Source: Brucella rhizosphaerae (GTDB lineage: Bacteria > Pseudomonadota > Alphaproteobacteria > Rhizobiales > Rhizobiaceae). From it: a stretch of DNA of 44,387 bases. How positions within the stretch are numbered: position 1 is the stretch's first letter; every line of letters starts with the position of its first letter. Shown piece by piece: positions 8,780 through 17,725 of the stretch. The stretch spans positions 1 through 44,387 of the forward strand of contig NZ_NNRK01000019.1 in NCBI RefSeq assembly GCF_002252475.1, given 5' to 3'. The notes beneath the pieces were generated by a model that worked only from the letters and a program-made list of their open reading frames with translations, did not search any database and had not been told where the DNA came from. Position numbers and translations under genes: made by a program.

Positions 8780-9394
8780 ATGAAGACAATTTCCGAACTC
8801 GGGAAATTTCAACAGAAACGCCGCATAGCAATCGGCGTTGTTATGATTCTTTTGATCATCGCTTTGCTTTTTGTTCGCTCATCCTCCACGGGGCGATTTC
8901 ATGAGTATCTGGAGGCCGTTGGCCTGAGTCTGATCGTCGCGGCTATTATTGGGCGAATGTGGTGTACTCTTTATATCGGTGGGCGCAAAGGCGCCGAGAT
9001 TGTACAAAGTGGTCCATACTCGGTATCACGCAATCCACTCTACGTTTTCAGTGCTATCGGCGCCGTGGGAATTGGAGCGCAAACGGGAAGTATAATCATT
9101 GCGGTTGGTTTCGGTGTCATATGCTACCTGGCCTTTATGATTGTTATCCGAACAGAGGAGAATTTTTTACGGACTAGTTTCGGAGAGGTATATGATACTT
9201 ACTTCGCACAAGTTCCAAAGTTTTTCCCGGATTTCTCGTTGTTTCACGATGAGAACGAACTCGTTGTCAAACCGGAGCGGATATATCGAACATTTACAGA
9301 CGGGCTCGTCTTTTTCGTAGCCTATCCGTTCTTCGAATTTATCGAATATCTTCAGTATTCCGGGACTTTGCCAATACTGATGCATATATATTGA
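8780..9394 (+). CDS. Isoprenylcysteine-carboxyl-methyltransferase-like membrane protein
   Basis: 204 residues from ATG 8780 (preceded by GGAAA); ATG 8747 would add 11 residues. Four to five membrane segments are visible. The signature GPYSVSRNPLYVFSAIGAVG and the later RTEENFLRTSFGEVYDTYF are hallmarks of the ICMT/PEMT-like integral membrane methyltransferases, where the R/H-N-P-x-Y and E-E regions contact S-adenosylmethionine. Bacterial members act on lipids or unknown substrates. It lies between a transporter and PAP2 phosphatases on the same strand, which suggests envelope lipid modification. Its base composition is clearly more AT-rich than that of its neighbours, so it may have a separate origin. 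Confidence 0.75.
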   Translation: MKTISELGKFQQKRRIAIGVVMILLIIALLFVRSSSTGRFHEYLEAVGLSLIVAAIIGRMWCTLYIGGRKGAEIVQSGPYSVSRNPLYVFSAIGAVGIGAQTGSIIIAVGFGVICYLAFMIVIRTEENFLRTSFGEVYDTYFAQVPKFFPDFSLFHDENELVVKPERIYRTFTDGLVFFVAYPFFEFIEYLQYSGTLPILMHIY

Positions 9395-9438
9395 GGCGAT
9401 TGCATCAGATTATTCCGTTGGCAGGACATTATGAGGAT

Positions 9439-10002
9439 ATGGCATTGCAACTCTACGATCTCGATGCCGCCGCGACCCGCGCCGTCAACAGCCTTGTCGG
9501 AGCTAGCGCCTCGGTCGATTTCCTGATGATCTGGGTGTCCGCCATCGGTGTGCCGCTGCTCGTGCCGGCGGTCGCCGCGCAATGGTGGCGAGGATCGGAT
9601 AGGCCGCACAACAGACACGTTCTCGTCGCGACGGGGCTCTCTTTCCTGCTCGGCCTTGCTATCAATCAGCTTATCCTGCTGTTTGTTCATCGCATGCGAC
9701 CCTATGACAGCGGCATCTCCCATCTGCTGATCAGCCCCAGCGCCGATCCGTCATTCCCTTCCGATCATGCGACCGCGACCTTCGCCATTGCGGCGGCTTT
9801 TCTGTTACACGGGATGCGGCGCACGGGACGGTGGTTCCTCGCGGCGGCTGTGCTGGTGGCGGTCTCCCGCGTCTATATCGGCACGCACTATGTGAGCGAC
9901 GTCCTCGGCGGAGCCGCGACGGGTATCGTCGCCGCTATATTGGTCCGCGCGCTCTACCGGGAGGGGACACGCCTTGATCGGTTCGTCACCTCCGTCCTTT
10001 AG
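9439..10002 (+). CDS. PAP2-family phosphatase (undecaprenyl-diphosphatase-like)
   Basis: 187 residues from ATG 9439; a TTG at 9391 overlapping the previous stop is also possible. The three PAP2 motifs are present: HRMRPYD (the motif 1 lysine position is replaced, as in BcrC-type enzymes), SFPSDHAT (motif 2 with its catalytic His) and SRVYIGTHYVSD (motif 3, His nucleophile and Asp). Several transmembrane helices are visible. Such enzymes remove phosphate from undecaprenyl diphosphate or other lipid phosphates at the periplasmic face. The next gene begins 12 bp downstream and also contains a PAP2 domain. Confidence 0.85.
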   Translation: MALQLYDLDAAATRAVNSLVGASASVDFLMIWVSAIGVPLLVPAVAAQWWRGSDRPHNRHVLVATGLSFLLGLAINQLILLFVHRMRPYDSGISHLLISPSADPSFPSDHATATFAIAAAFLLHGMRRTGRWFLAAAVLVAVSRVYIGTHYVSDVLGGAATGIVAAILVRALYREGTRLDRFVTSVL

Positions 10003-10013
10003 AGGAGCGCGGG

Positions 10014-12041
10014 ATGGTGGCGTCCTTCTTTTCCGCCGTTACCGCGTTCATCGCGGCGCATCCGCATTTGGCCTATGCGGCGGTGCTTCTGTTGGCGCTG
10101 TCGGAATCCATACCCGTCATCGGAGTTTTTATTCCAGGCACCGCCGCAATCCTGGCAATCAGCGCACTGGTACCCAGCGGCATTGTAAAACTCTGGCCGC
10201 TGCTCGGCGCGGCCTCCGCCGGGGCAATCATCGGCGACGGCCTCTCGTTCTGGATCGGCCATCGCTATCACCGCGAGATCCTTGAACGATGGCCGCTCAA
10301 CCGACATCCGGACCTCATCACGCGCAGCGAGGCATTTTTCGCGAAGCACGGCGACAAAAGCGTCTTTATCGCCCGATTCACACCGGGCGTGCGCGCCTTC
10401 GTCCCCCTGATCGCCGGCATGTTAGGGCTGTCGGTGCGGCGGTTCTACGTTGCCAACATCCTGTCCGCGCTGGTGTGGGCGCCGTCCCATGTTTTGCCCG
10501 CTGTGTTCGTCGGCGCTGCTTTCAGCATGTTCGGCGCGGCCGCCAAACCCCTCACTGTTCTGGTTGTTCTCATCGTTGTCTTCATCTGGGTGCTGCTCCG
10601 TCTCGCCCGGTTCGCCCTGCGCCAAGGTCCGACGCTTGCATCGGCTCTGTCGGGCTGGCTTCGGCACCGCACGGCCATGAGCCACTCCCGGTGGGGTCGC
10701 TTCGCGCTGGATCTTCTCGATCCGTCGCGTCCCGACGCCCGAGGACTGGCGCTCCTCGCCGTGTTGCTGATCGGCTCCGCCTGGCTGTTCTTCGGCATTC
10801 TCGAAGATGTCGTCAGTGGCGACCCTCTCGTACGCGCCGATAACGCGATCTACCAGGCACTCCAGGATCTGCGAACCGTTCCGGGCGATTCCGTAATGCT
10901 GATAACCACCGAGCTTGGCGATACGGTGGTCGTGATGACGGTAACGATCGCCGTGTTTCTATGGCTTGCCTGGAGACGGGCATGGCGTCCAGCGGCCTAC
11001 TGGCTGGCGGCAGTTGGCGGTGCATCCGTGCTCAACACGGTCATAAAAGTCACGCTCCATCGCGCCCGGCCGACCGAGTTGTTCTACACGGGCTGGAGCG
11101 CATTTTCCTTTCCCAGCGGCCACAGCACAGTCAATCTCGCCGTCTACGGCTTTCTCGCTTTCCTGATCGGACGTGAACTTCGTCCGATGTGGCGCCTTCC
11201 GGTCGCTTTGACCGCTCTATCCTTTGCACTGCTGATAGCGTTCTCGCGCGTCTATCTGGGCGCTCACTGGTTCTCGGACGCGGTCGGGGGGCTTGCCTTC
11301 GGTACGGCCTGGCTGGCAGTGCTCGGATTCTTCTACATGCGAAAGCCGGCAAAATCAGTCGGCGCGACGTCATTGATGGTGATCGCCGGCGCGGCACTCG
11401 CGCTAGCCGGGGGGTTGAACGTCTATCGACATCACTCTCTCGATGTCGAACGCTATGCCGTAAACCGAGCGACCCCCACGATGATGGCCAACGACTGGTG
11501 GACGTCAGGTTGGCAACGGCTGCCGCCCAGGCGGATCGATCTGACCGGCGAGATCGAAGAGCCCTTCACGATCCAGTGGGCGGGAGACCTTTCTGCAATT
11601 CGACAGGATTTGCTGAGCAAGGGATGGCGTCTGCCCGCGCCATGGGCGTCATCCAGGATACTGGGTTGGCTCTCCGCGAAGACAACTCCTGTCGAATTGC
11701 CGGTTACCCCTCATCTCGCCAGCGGAAGGCTGCCGAGCTTGACGCTCGTCCTGCAAAACGGAGCTGCACCGAACAACACTCGGTTCGTGCTCCGGCTTTG
11801 GGATGCAGATATCAACCTCATGGGAGAAAAACTCGCACCGGTCTGGATCGGTTCGGTCGTGCAGGAACAGATCGAGCGGCCGCTGTCGCTATCCTCTGCT
11901 GTCTCAACCCAGGCCGATGCCAACACGCCGCGCGACATTCTGGCACAAATGCTTGGATCAGGGCGTATTGCGGTACGCCCCGACGCTGAAGCGAACACGG
12001 ATTGGGACGGAGGGGTTCTGCTGCTGCGAACAGGATTTTAA
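10014..12041 (+). CDS. DedA-PAP2-LssY fusion membrane protein
   Basis: 675 residues from ATG 10014, with a GAGGAG ribosome-binding site. Three modules can be seen. Residues about 1-200 are a DedA/VTT domain (ESIPVIGVFIPGTAAI, GDGLSFWIGH, FIARFTPGVRAFVPLIAGM), a family of lipid-carrier flippases. Residues about 230-450 are a PAP2 domain with full motifs KVTLHRARP, SFPSGHS and SRVYLGAHWFSD. Residues about 480-675 are a soluble LssY-like C-terminal domain (NDWWTSGWQRLP...DADINLMGEKLAPVWIGSV). DedA proteins recycle undecaprenyl phosphate and PAP2 enzymes make it, so one polypeptide could both dephosphorylate and flip a lipid carrier (inference). It ends the plus-strand operon that starts at 6892. 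Confidence 0.85.
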   Translation: MVASFFSAVTAFIAAHPHLAYAAVLLLALSESIPVIGVFIPGTAAILAISALVPSGIVKLWPLLGAASAGAIIGDGLSFWIGHRYHREILERWPLNRHPDLITRSEAFFAKHGDKSVFIARFTPGVRAFVPLIAGMLGLSVRRFYVANILSALVWAPSHVLPAVFVGAAFSMFGAAAKPLTVLVVLIVVFIWVLLRLARFALRQGPTLASALSGWLRHRTAMSHSRWGRFALDLLDPSRPDARGLALLAVLLIGSAWLFFGILEDVVSGDPLVRADNAIYQALQDLRTVPGDSVMLITTELGDTVVVMTVTIAVFLWLAWRRAWRPAAYWLAAVGGASVLNTVIKVTLHRARPTELFYTGWSAFSFPSGHSTVNLAVYGFLAFLIGRELRPMWRLPVALTALSFALLIAFSRVYLGAHWFSDAVGGLAFGTAWLAVLGFFYMRKPAKSVGATSLMVIAGAALALAGGLNVYRHHSLDVERYAVNRATPTMMANDWWTSGWQRLPPRRIDLTGEIEEPFTIQWAGDLSAIRQDLLSKGWRLPAPWASSRILGWLSAKTTPVELPVTPHLASGRLPSLTLVLQNGAAPNNTRFVLRLWDADINLMGEKLAPVWIGSVVQEQIERPLSLSSAVSTQADANTPRDILAQMLGSGRIAVRPDAEANTDWDGGVLLLRTGF

Positions 12042-12162
12042 CGCCGAGGCGCTTAAGGGAGTGGCGGCCCCAAGCTAAGCCAAGAACCCACCATCGACCG
12101 CACATCCCTGTCCCCATGACCATGGTCTACACGGGAACTCAGAGGTCAAGGAAAGCGTGTCC

Positions 12163-13128
12163 TCAGATTGGCCTAAGCTTTCGCTGGCATGCCCAGGTCA
12201 GAGCTCCGAAGCCGAGACAGGCGTACAAGGACAACCATAGCCACCATTCAAGTACAGGCTGATAATCGGGCAAGGAACCTTCTTGCCATTCGATCAGTGC
12301 CAGATTGGGAGCCAAACCGCACACCGCCATAATCGTCACGGCAATCACCACACCGACGATTGTTGGTGCGCTCGCCCGCATGACGGCGCCATCGATGCTG
12401 CGAGCCTTCAAAGGTGTGCCGATCATTTTTGCAGCCAGGCGATGGCGGGGCGGGTCCATCGACGCCTCGCGCTCGCTCAAGGGAAAGCCAAATCGCGCAA
12501 AAACAATCTGGATAATCGGAACGACAACGACGGCGATCATTGAGGACGCCATCACGTCACTGATGTAGTGCGCAGTCGTGATGAAGCGCGTGCATGCCAG
12601 AATGGCTGCGCCAGCAAGCGCCAGGCTGCGGTAACGCGGAAAGATCAGGGCCAAAGCGACGCCCGCTGCCACCGCACAGGCGGTGTGTCCCGACGGGAAT
12701 GAATTATATTCGTGCCCGAATCTGAAAAAAAAGAACTGAAAAATATCCTGATTGAACAACAATTCTGGCCGAGCGCGACCAAATACGACTTTGAGAACAT
12801 CGACGATAATGCCGGTCGATGCAACGCTCGTTAAAACGAAAAGTGACCTGGAAGCATAAAGTGGATTCTTCCACATGAACCGGAACAGTATGAACAGAGC
12901 GGCAGCCGGGACGATGAACCAGTAGGCTTTGCCGAAGTCTGTCAAAAATCGCGCAATATGCACCAGTGTCGCGTCACGCTGACTTGCAAAGAACAACGCA
13001 ACAGGACGATCAACCAGCTCCTCCAGCGCATGGAGCTGGACTACCGTTGCCAGAAGAGCTGATAAGGCTGCGCCGGCCAATACCCATTTTTCTAGAGTTC
13101 GGGAAAGTGCTTGTGCTGACGCCTGCAT
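12163..13128 (-). CDS. PAP2-family membrane phosphatase
   Basis: 321 residues from ATG 13128, preceded by GAGGAC; a longer TTG start at 13197 would overlap the upstream gene's stop. Motifs: KVVFGRARPE (motif 1), NSFPSGHTA (motif 2) and TRFITTAHYISD (motif 3, Thr in place of the usual Ser). About eight hydrophobic stretches are visible, two of them in a C-terminal extension beyond the core domain. It is the third PAP2 domain within 4 kb and converges on the DedA-PAP2-LssY gene. It lies last in the minus-strand run and probably acts on lipid phosphates at the periplasmic face. Confidence 0.85.
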   Translation of the reverse strand: MQASAQALSRTLEKWVLAGAALSALLATVVQLHALEELVDRPVALFFASQRDATLVHIARFLTDFGKAYWFIVPAAALFILFRFMWKNPLYASRSLFVLTSVASTGIIVDVLKVVFGRARPELLFNQDIFQFFFFRFGHEYNSFPSGHTACAVAAGVALALIFPRYRSLALAGAAILACTRFITTAHYISDVMASSMIAVVVVPIIQIVFARFGFPLSEREASMDPPRHRLAAKMIGTPLKARSIDGAVMRASAPTIVGVVIAVTIMAVCGLAPNLALIEWQEGSLPDYQPVLEWWLWLSLYACLGFGALTWACQRKLRPI

Positions 13129-13193
13129 TCGGACTGTCCTCGGCGATATTGGTGTTGAAGCTGGCAGACGATCACATAAGGCCGGGCCGCTCC

Positions 13194-14033
13194 TCAAAGT
13201 CCCTCCTCGGCAATAGCAAGCTTCTCGCCTTCGCCGGGGGCTGCCATCTTTTTATCCTCATCAACGTCAGCGAGTTCCTCGCCCTCGTGCCGAACGCTCA
13301 TGAAGATGACGATTGCAACAATTGCGGCGAGGAAGATCGCGCTGGTGATGATCGTGCCGAGGCCGAAACCGCCATACTGCGCGGGCTGGGACATCAGGTC
13401 GCCGAAGGAGGCGCCGAGAGGCCGGGTCAGGATATAGACCAGCCAGAAGCCGAGGATCGCGTCGAGGCCGAGGAAAAAATAGCCGATGCTGAGCGAGAGG
13501 ATGATCATCCCGAACAGGACGCCGGTCGCCAGATAGCCCAGCGCGAATTGTTCCGCCACCAGATCGCCGGCGGCCGTCCCAAGCGCGAAGGTGAACAGGA
13601 TGGCCAGCCAGTAAAAGGCCTCACGCCGCCCGGTGTAGATGGAGTGGATCGAAAGCGTCCCTTCGGCTCTGAACCAGAGCAGGAACGTCAGCGCCAGGGC
13701 GACCGAGAACGCAATCGTCGTATCCAGCAGCGGAACATGGAAATTGTCGACCAGGTTATCGGTGATCAACGTGCCAACGATGCTGATCAGCACCACGGAC
13801 AGCCAGTAGGCGGCGGGAACATATTTCTTCTGCGCGAACTGCCAGACCAGGGCGAGCGCCAGAACTGCGGACATGATCAGTGATGTCGCCGTCAGGCCGA
13901 GGCCCATCTGCACGTTGAGATAATCGGCGGCCGTTTCACCCATGGTGACGGCCATCAGTTTTATGAGCCAGAAGTCGGTTGTGACGCGGGGAACGCGATT
14001 GTAAACAGCAGCTTTGGTGGCCGGTGCAGACAT
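13194..14033 (-). CDS. COG4705-type polytopic membrane protein
   Basis: 279 residues with about eight hydrophobic segments and an acidic C-terminal tail. It contains an internal repeat: LMAVTMGETAADYLN near residue 30 and TFALGTAAGDLVAEQ near residue 150, each an acidic-residue-bearing helix followed by further membrane spans. This is the layout of the uncharacterised membrane-anchored family COG4705. The conserved E/D in the membrane helices could bind a cation, but no function is established. The next gene upstream is a small exported protein 63 bp away, on the same strand. Confidence 0.7.
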   Translation of the reverse strand: MSAPATKAAVYNRVPRVTTDFWLIKLMAVTMGETAADYLNVQMGLGLTATSLIMSAVLALALVWQFAQKKYVPAAYWLSVVLISIVGTLITDNLVDNFHVPLLDTTIAFSVALALTFLLWFRAEGTLSIHSIYTGRREAFYWLAILFTFALGTAAGDLVAEQFALGYLATGVLFGMIILSLSIGYFFLGLDAILGFWLVYILTRPLGASFGDLMSQPAQYGGFGLGTIITSAIFLAAIVAIVIFMSVRHEGEELADVDEDKKMAAPGEGEKLAIAEEGL

Positions 14034-14096
14034 TGTGGGTATCCTTGAATGGGCGTCGGGCGGCGGTTTGCAGAGTGACGGTGTTTGTCGTCTACC

Positions 14097-14486
14097 TCAC
14101 TGTGCAGGCTGGGCCGGATTGTTGAGACCCGCCGTCAAAACGGTGAGGGTTTTGTTGATCTTGTCCGCCGACGGGTTCGATTGACGAAGAGCCTTCAATG
14201 CAGCGTCAGAGGCCGCGTCGATGTTGTTCCAATCGTTCTGGTTCAGTGGACGGATCGCGGTCTCGGCCTGGTCCCATGCCGTTTCATAATCGGTGATGCG
14301 CTTGGCAGCGCCGGGGAGATCGCCCTTGGAAGCGAGGGTCTGGACGTCAGCAATGATGGCCTTAAACGACGACAAGTCGCCGAGGCCCGCAGTTTTGACT
14401 GGTGCAGTACTGGCGTAGAGCTCAAAGCCGGTGAAAGCGGCTACCGGAGCGGTAATGAGTGCGATGGCAAGAAAAATCTGTTTCAT
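14097..14486 (-). CDS. Small exported protein of unknown function
   Basis: 129 residues. The N-terminus MKQIFLAIALITAPVAAF is a signal peptide or membrane anchor. The mature part is helical, with FKAIIADVQTLASKGDLPGA and AWDQAETAIRPLNQNDWN. This resembles periplasmic helical-bundle proteins often found beside COG4705 genes, but I cannot name a family. It lies 63 bp upstream of the COG4705 gene on the same strand and is probably co-transcribed. Confidence 0.7.
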   Translation of the reverse strand: MKQIFLAIALITAPVAAFTGFELYASTAPVKTAGLGDLSSFKAIIADVQTLASKGDLPGAAKRITDYETAWDQAETAIRPLNQNDWNNIDAASDAALKALRQSNPSADKINKTLTVLTAGLNNPAQPAQ

Positions 14487-14709
14487 CAGTTAATTTCCCT
14501 GAATTGTGGCACTGCAAGGCATACTTGGCTTCCGTATCGCTCCTAGAAGGTTGAATGGCATTCCTGCAGCGATATCTCGATACGCCCACCGCTCTACTTG
14601 GCGCGCTCGGTCGGCCCACTGTGACTACGCAGGTTCAATTAGCTGAGAATTAGAGCGGGTGTCGGCCTGATGCCGAACACGCTCGACGGCTGTCAATCGC
14701 GCGCGAAAT

Positions 14710-14737
14710 CAGCGGCCGGCAATGAAGCCGGCCGCTG
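14710..14737 (-). terminator. Hairpin after the DUF1344 gene
   Basis: Perfect 11-bp arms (CAGCGGCCGGC and GCCGGCCGCTG) around a 6-base loop, starting 7 bases after the stop codon of the gene at 14744. There is no long T-run on the minus strand, so it may be a weak terminator or an mRNA-stabilising hairpin. On the plus strand it is followed by CAATTTTCATTT. Confidence 0.55.
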
Positions 14738-14743
14738 CAATTT

Positions 14744-14995
14744 TCATTTCTGCGGAACCAGATGGGAGACAACCGCCTTACCGCCCTTGTCCGCATAGGT
14801 TAGCTGGACCTTTTCGCCGACACGGAGTTTGGTGTCTTCGATCCCTTCGGGCAGGGCGTAAGTCTTGCCGTCCGACAGCGTGATCGTATCGGCATTCTTG
14901 CTGATTGCGGTGATCGTGCCGGATGTTTGGGCAGCGAATGCGGCGCTGATCGGCGCCAGCACCAGCATCGCGGCCATGATCATTTGCGGTTTCAT
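14744..14995 (-). CDS. DUF1344-like small periplasmic protein
   Basis: 83 residues from ATG 14995 (MKPQMIMAAMLVLAPISAAF, a signal peptide ending near AFA-AQT); the frame is open further upstream without a better start. The mature part, SGTITAISKNADTITLSDGK...LPEGIEDTKLRVGEKVQLTY, is a small OB-like beta-barrel of the DUF1344 kind common in Rhizobiales. The function is unknown; such proteins are often induced by envelope or metal stress. A strong hairpin follows the stop. Confidence 0.75.
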   Translation of the reverse strand: MKPQMIMAAMLVLAPISAAFAAQTSGTITAISKNADTITLSDGKTYALPEGIEDTKLRVGEKVQLTYADKGGKAVVSHLVPQK

Positions 14996-15076
14996 TTGCT
15001 TTATCCTTTCAAGGTCTCGGCCGCCGATCTCTATCCTTTCCCGCAATGGCGGCCTGGGTTGCGAGAAAACAGGTTC

Positions 15077-17725
15077 TCACTCGCCTCTGAGCTTCTCCGT
15101 GACGTGTTTCCGGCTGCGCATTGCTTCACCTGTCGCGGCTACCAGAGCGGCGCCCGCTGCCGTGACGATGAGAGCAACGAGGTAGAGCCACGGCACCGAA
15201 AGCACCGCAGGTGGCGGGTCGAACACTCCGGTCAGCAGCTTGACGAGCACATAGGCAATCAGCGTGCCTGCCCCGAGACCCAGGACCATGCCGCTGCCGG
15301 TAACCAATGCCGCTTCGCTCCAGACGAAGGCGCCGAGCTGTCGTGGTCGGGCTCCCAGAGCCACGAGAACCGCGAAGGAGCGCTCGCGGTCGGCAAAGCC
15401 AAGGCCAAGGACCAGTCCGCCCGACGCAGCAAGCATGACAAGCGCGAAGATGAGTTCCAGCCGCGTTAGACCGGCGAGATCAACTGCGGTGAGGCTCGAC
15501 CCTATCAGGGCTACGGTATCGCCGATCTGGCTGACCTTGACTCCGGGGAGGCCCGCAGTCGCATTTCGGGCGGACAAAGCGACGCGGGCGGGATCACCGT
15601 TCGATCGAATGAGAACAATCTCGTTTGCCGCGGAACCGGTTTGCCGGGCGATGTAAGCCGCGTTGGCGACCAAGAACGAATCCTTGGGGGCGGTCGGGAA
15701 TTCGCGCACCACACCCACGATGTGAAAGGGCACGACATGATATTGGTGATCGGCCGCGTTTTGCAGGCGAAGGTTGATGCTGTCGCCGCGGCGGAGCTGA
15801 TAGTCGTTCACGGTTTCCTGAGAGACCAGTACACCATCGGGCGTTTGCGCGAGGTCGACGAGTGTCGCCCTCGCATCGCCATTGGCAAAATAAGCGTCGG
15901 ACATGGCCGTGGCTGTCCCGATGCGTGTCGGATCGATGCCGTAGAGATCCTGAAGGTCTGTTCCGACATACGCGTATCGGTGTTGCATCGGCTGGGCCGC
16001 CGCGACGCCCGGTAGCCTGGAAAGTGTGTCGAGCGCCTGAGACGCAGGTGCGGCGGATGTGCCCGTGACGGTGACGTCGGCGCCGTTGGTGAGTTCAGCG
16101 TCGACCCGCGCCTGGGCCTCATAGGTTGCGTTGAAAATCGCGGTAGACGATGCAAAGGCGAAAGCAAGCGCAGCCAGGCCGATGCCAGCAGTCAGTCGGC
16201 GGCCTTGGCGCTCAAATGTTGCCGCCACAACATCCGCCAGACGCCCGGCGACAGGTCGCAAGCCCTTGGCAATCAGCGGTCGGCCTTGCCGCAGCCCGGC
16301 CCCGACGAGCCGCATGGCCAACAGTGCCAGACCGGTCCATAGCATCATAGGCGCAAGGAAGGCGGTGTAGTCGACCGCCGCGGCCGTCACACCCTCCGGC
16401 GCGAGAACGACCTGATATCCGCTCGCTGCCGAACGCCAGTAGAACGCCGCAGCGAGCGCAAGCAGCACAAGGTCCAGATAACCGCGAGCCCACAAGGGTG
16501 TCCGATGCTCGCCGATCGGTCGCCGGCCCGCCGCAATGGTAGAGCTGCGAGCGTCACGCCAGGCGGGAAGCAGGATCGCTGCGAGCGACAGCGCGAGCCC
16601 AGCCACAGTACTGAGCAAAGGAACCGCCGTGCTGCGCAAGAGTGCCGCCCCGAGGACGAAATGTACCGCGAGAGCACCGAGGAGAATACCAAGGATCGCA
16701 CCGCCGACCCCCGCGACGATCGCTTCAGCCGCGGCCAGACGAAGGACGGCATCGACTGTTGCTCCCCGCAAACGCAGCAACGCCTGCTCGCGACGGCGTT
16801 TGTCCCGCCCAGCTCCTGCAACGGCAAGCGTCAGCAGAATGGCCAGGATCGTTCCTGGGGCGCCGAGGAACAGAAAAACCAGTCGGGCGTAGAGGGCATC
16901 CTCGCGCGCCGCTCCCAGTCGAGCCGCCAGATTGTTGGCGAGCAGCGCGGTTCCAGCGACGCGGGCCTCGAAATTGTGACCTTGCTCGGTCGCCCGGATG
17001 CTCGCAGCGACCGGATCGGTGGGTAGACCGCGGTGATCGAGCTTGACGTGGAACTCAGTCTTGACGGTATCGGGCCGGCTTGCGCCCTGCTGTGCGAATA
17101 CTTGCTGCCACTGGGACATCGGAAACAGCAGGACGTTGTCAGGCGGGGCTTGTGGTGCAACGCCTGGGGCGACGCCGATCGCCTGAAACATCGCATCGGC
17201 GTTGGGCAAATCGATGATGCCGGCGATCGTCACTTTGAAGTCTGGCGCCTGGTAGCGATGGATGACGACCTGATCCCCAGCCGTGACATGCAGGTTGGCG
17301 GCAGTCTGCTGTGCTATCCGGACGCCATCGACCGACCCGACCAGCCGTCGAACTTGCCCCGGGAACTGGTCGAAATAGTCCGGTTCTATGCCAAGCACTG
17401 TGCCGCCGCCCGTGGTCTGCACGGTGCCTCCAATATTCGCCTCAAAGCCAGGAACATCGGCATAGTTGATGGGTTGCAGGCCGGTTACCGGCGCAGCGGA
17501 GCGGATCGCAGCCTCGACCGCACCATGATCTGCCCCCGGCAGCGACTGGACCTGCCAATCGACCGGCACCTGGGCGATCGACCGCGCCGTCATCTCAGCC
17601 GCGCTGGATTGCAAGAACGCACCCAGGCACGCAATAAAGGCGACGGTCAGCGCCACACCGCCGATGGTGCCGCCCAGGCGGCCGGAACGGGTTCGGATAA
17701 GTCCGATCAACCAGCGCCCGTACAT
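15077..17725 (-). CDS. ABC transporter permease, MacB/FtsX type
   Basis: 882 residues. A first membrane helix lies near residues 15-37, followed by a large extracytoplasmic domain (about 40-270), three helices with a basic loop (GAGRDKRRREQALLRLRGAT), further helices, a second extracytoplasmic domain (about 525-750) and a final FtsX-like trio of helices with DRERSFAVLVALGARPRQLG. This two-times-FtsX layout is that of MacB/LolCE-type 'mechanotransmission' exporters, which act on lipoproteins, peptides or toxins in the periplasm. It overlaps by 19 bp the ATPase gene upstream. With two different ATPases and a secreted protein it forms a four-gene operon. Confidence 0.85.
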   Translation of the reverse strand: MYGRWLIGLIRTRSGRLGGTIGGVALTVAFIACLGAFLQSSAAEMTARSIAQVPVDWQVQSLPGADHGAVEAAIRSAAPVTGLQPINYADVPGFEANIGGTVQTTGGGTVLGIEPDYFDQFPGQVRRLVGSVDGVRIAQQTAANLHVTAGDQVVIHRYQAPDFKVTIAGIIDLPNADAMFQAIGVAPGVAPQAPPDNVLLFPMSQWQQVFAQQGASRPDTVKTEFHVKLDHRGLPTDPVAASIRATEQGHNFEARVAGTALLANNLAARLGAAREDALYARLVFLFLGAPGTILAILLTLAVAGAGRDKRRREQALLRLRGATVDAVLRLAAAEAIVAGVGGAILGILLGALAVHFVLGAALLRSTAVPLLSTVAGLALSLAAILLPAWRDARSSTIAAGRRPIGEHRTPLWARGYLDLVLLALAAAFYWRSAASGYQVVLAPEGVTAAAVDYTAFLAPMMLWTGLALLAMRLVGAGLRQGRPLIAKGLRPVAGRLADVVAATFERQGRRLTAGIGLAALAFAFASSTAIFNATYEAQARVDAELTNGADVTVTGTSAAPASQALDTLSRLPGVAAAQPMQHRYAYVGTDLQDLYGIDPTRIGTATAMSDAYFANGDARATLVDLAQTPDGVLVSQETVNDYQLRRGDSINLRLQNAADHQYHVVPFHIVGVVREFPTAPKDSFLVANAAYIARQTGSAANEIVLIRSNGDPARVALSARNATAGLPGVKVSQIGDTVALIGSSLTAVDLAGLTRLELIFALVMLAASGGLVLGLGFADRERSFAVLVALGARPRQLGAFVWSEAALVTGSGMVLGLGAGTLIAYVLVKLLTGVFDPPPAVLSVPWLYLVALIVTAAGAALVAATGEAMRSRKHVTEKLRGE

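Noticed and set aside
12966..13883. 305-codon plus-strand frame opposite the PAP2 and COG4705 genes
   Set aside because: It is rich in D, E, Q and R with no domain, and lies antisense to two clear membrane-protein genes; it is a high-GC shadow frame.
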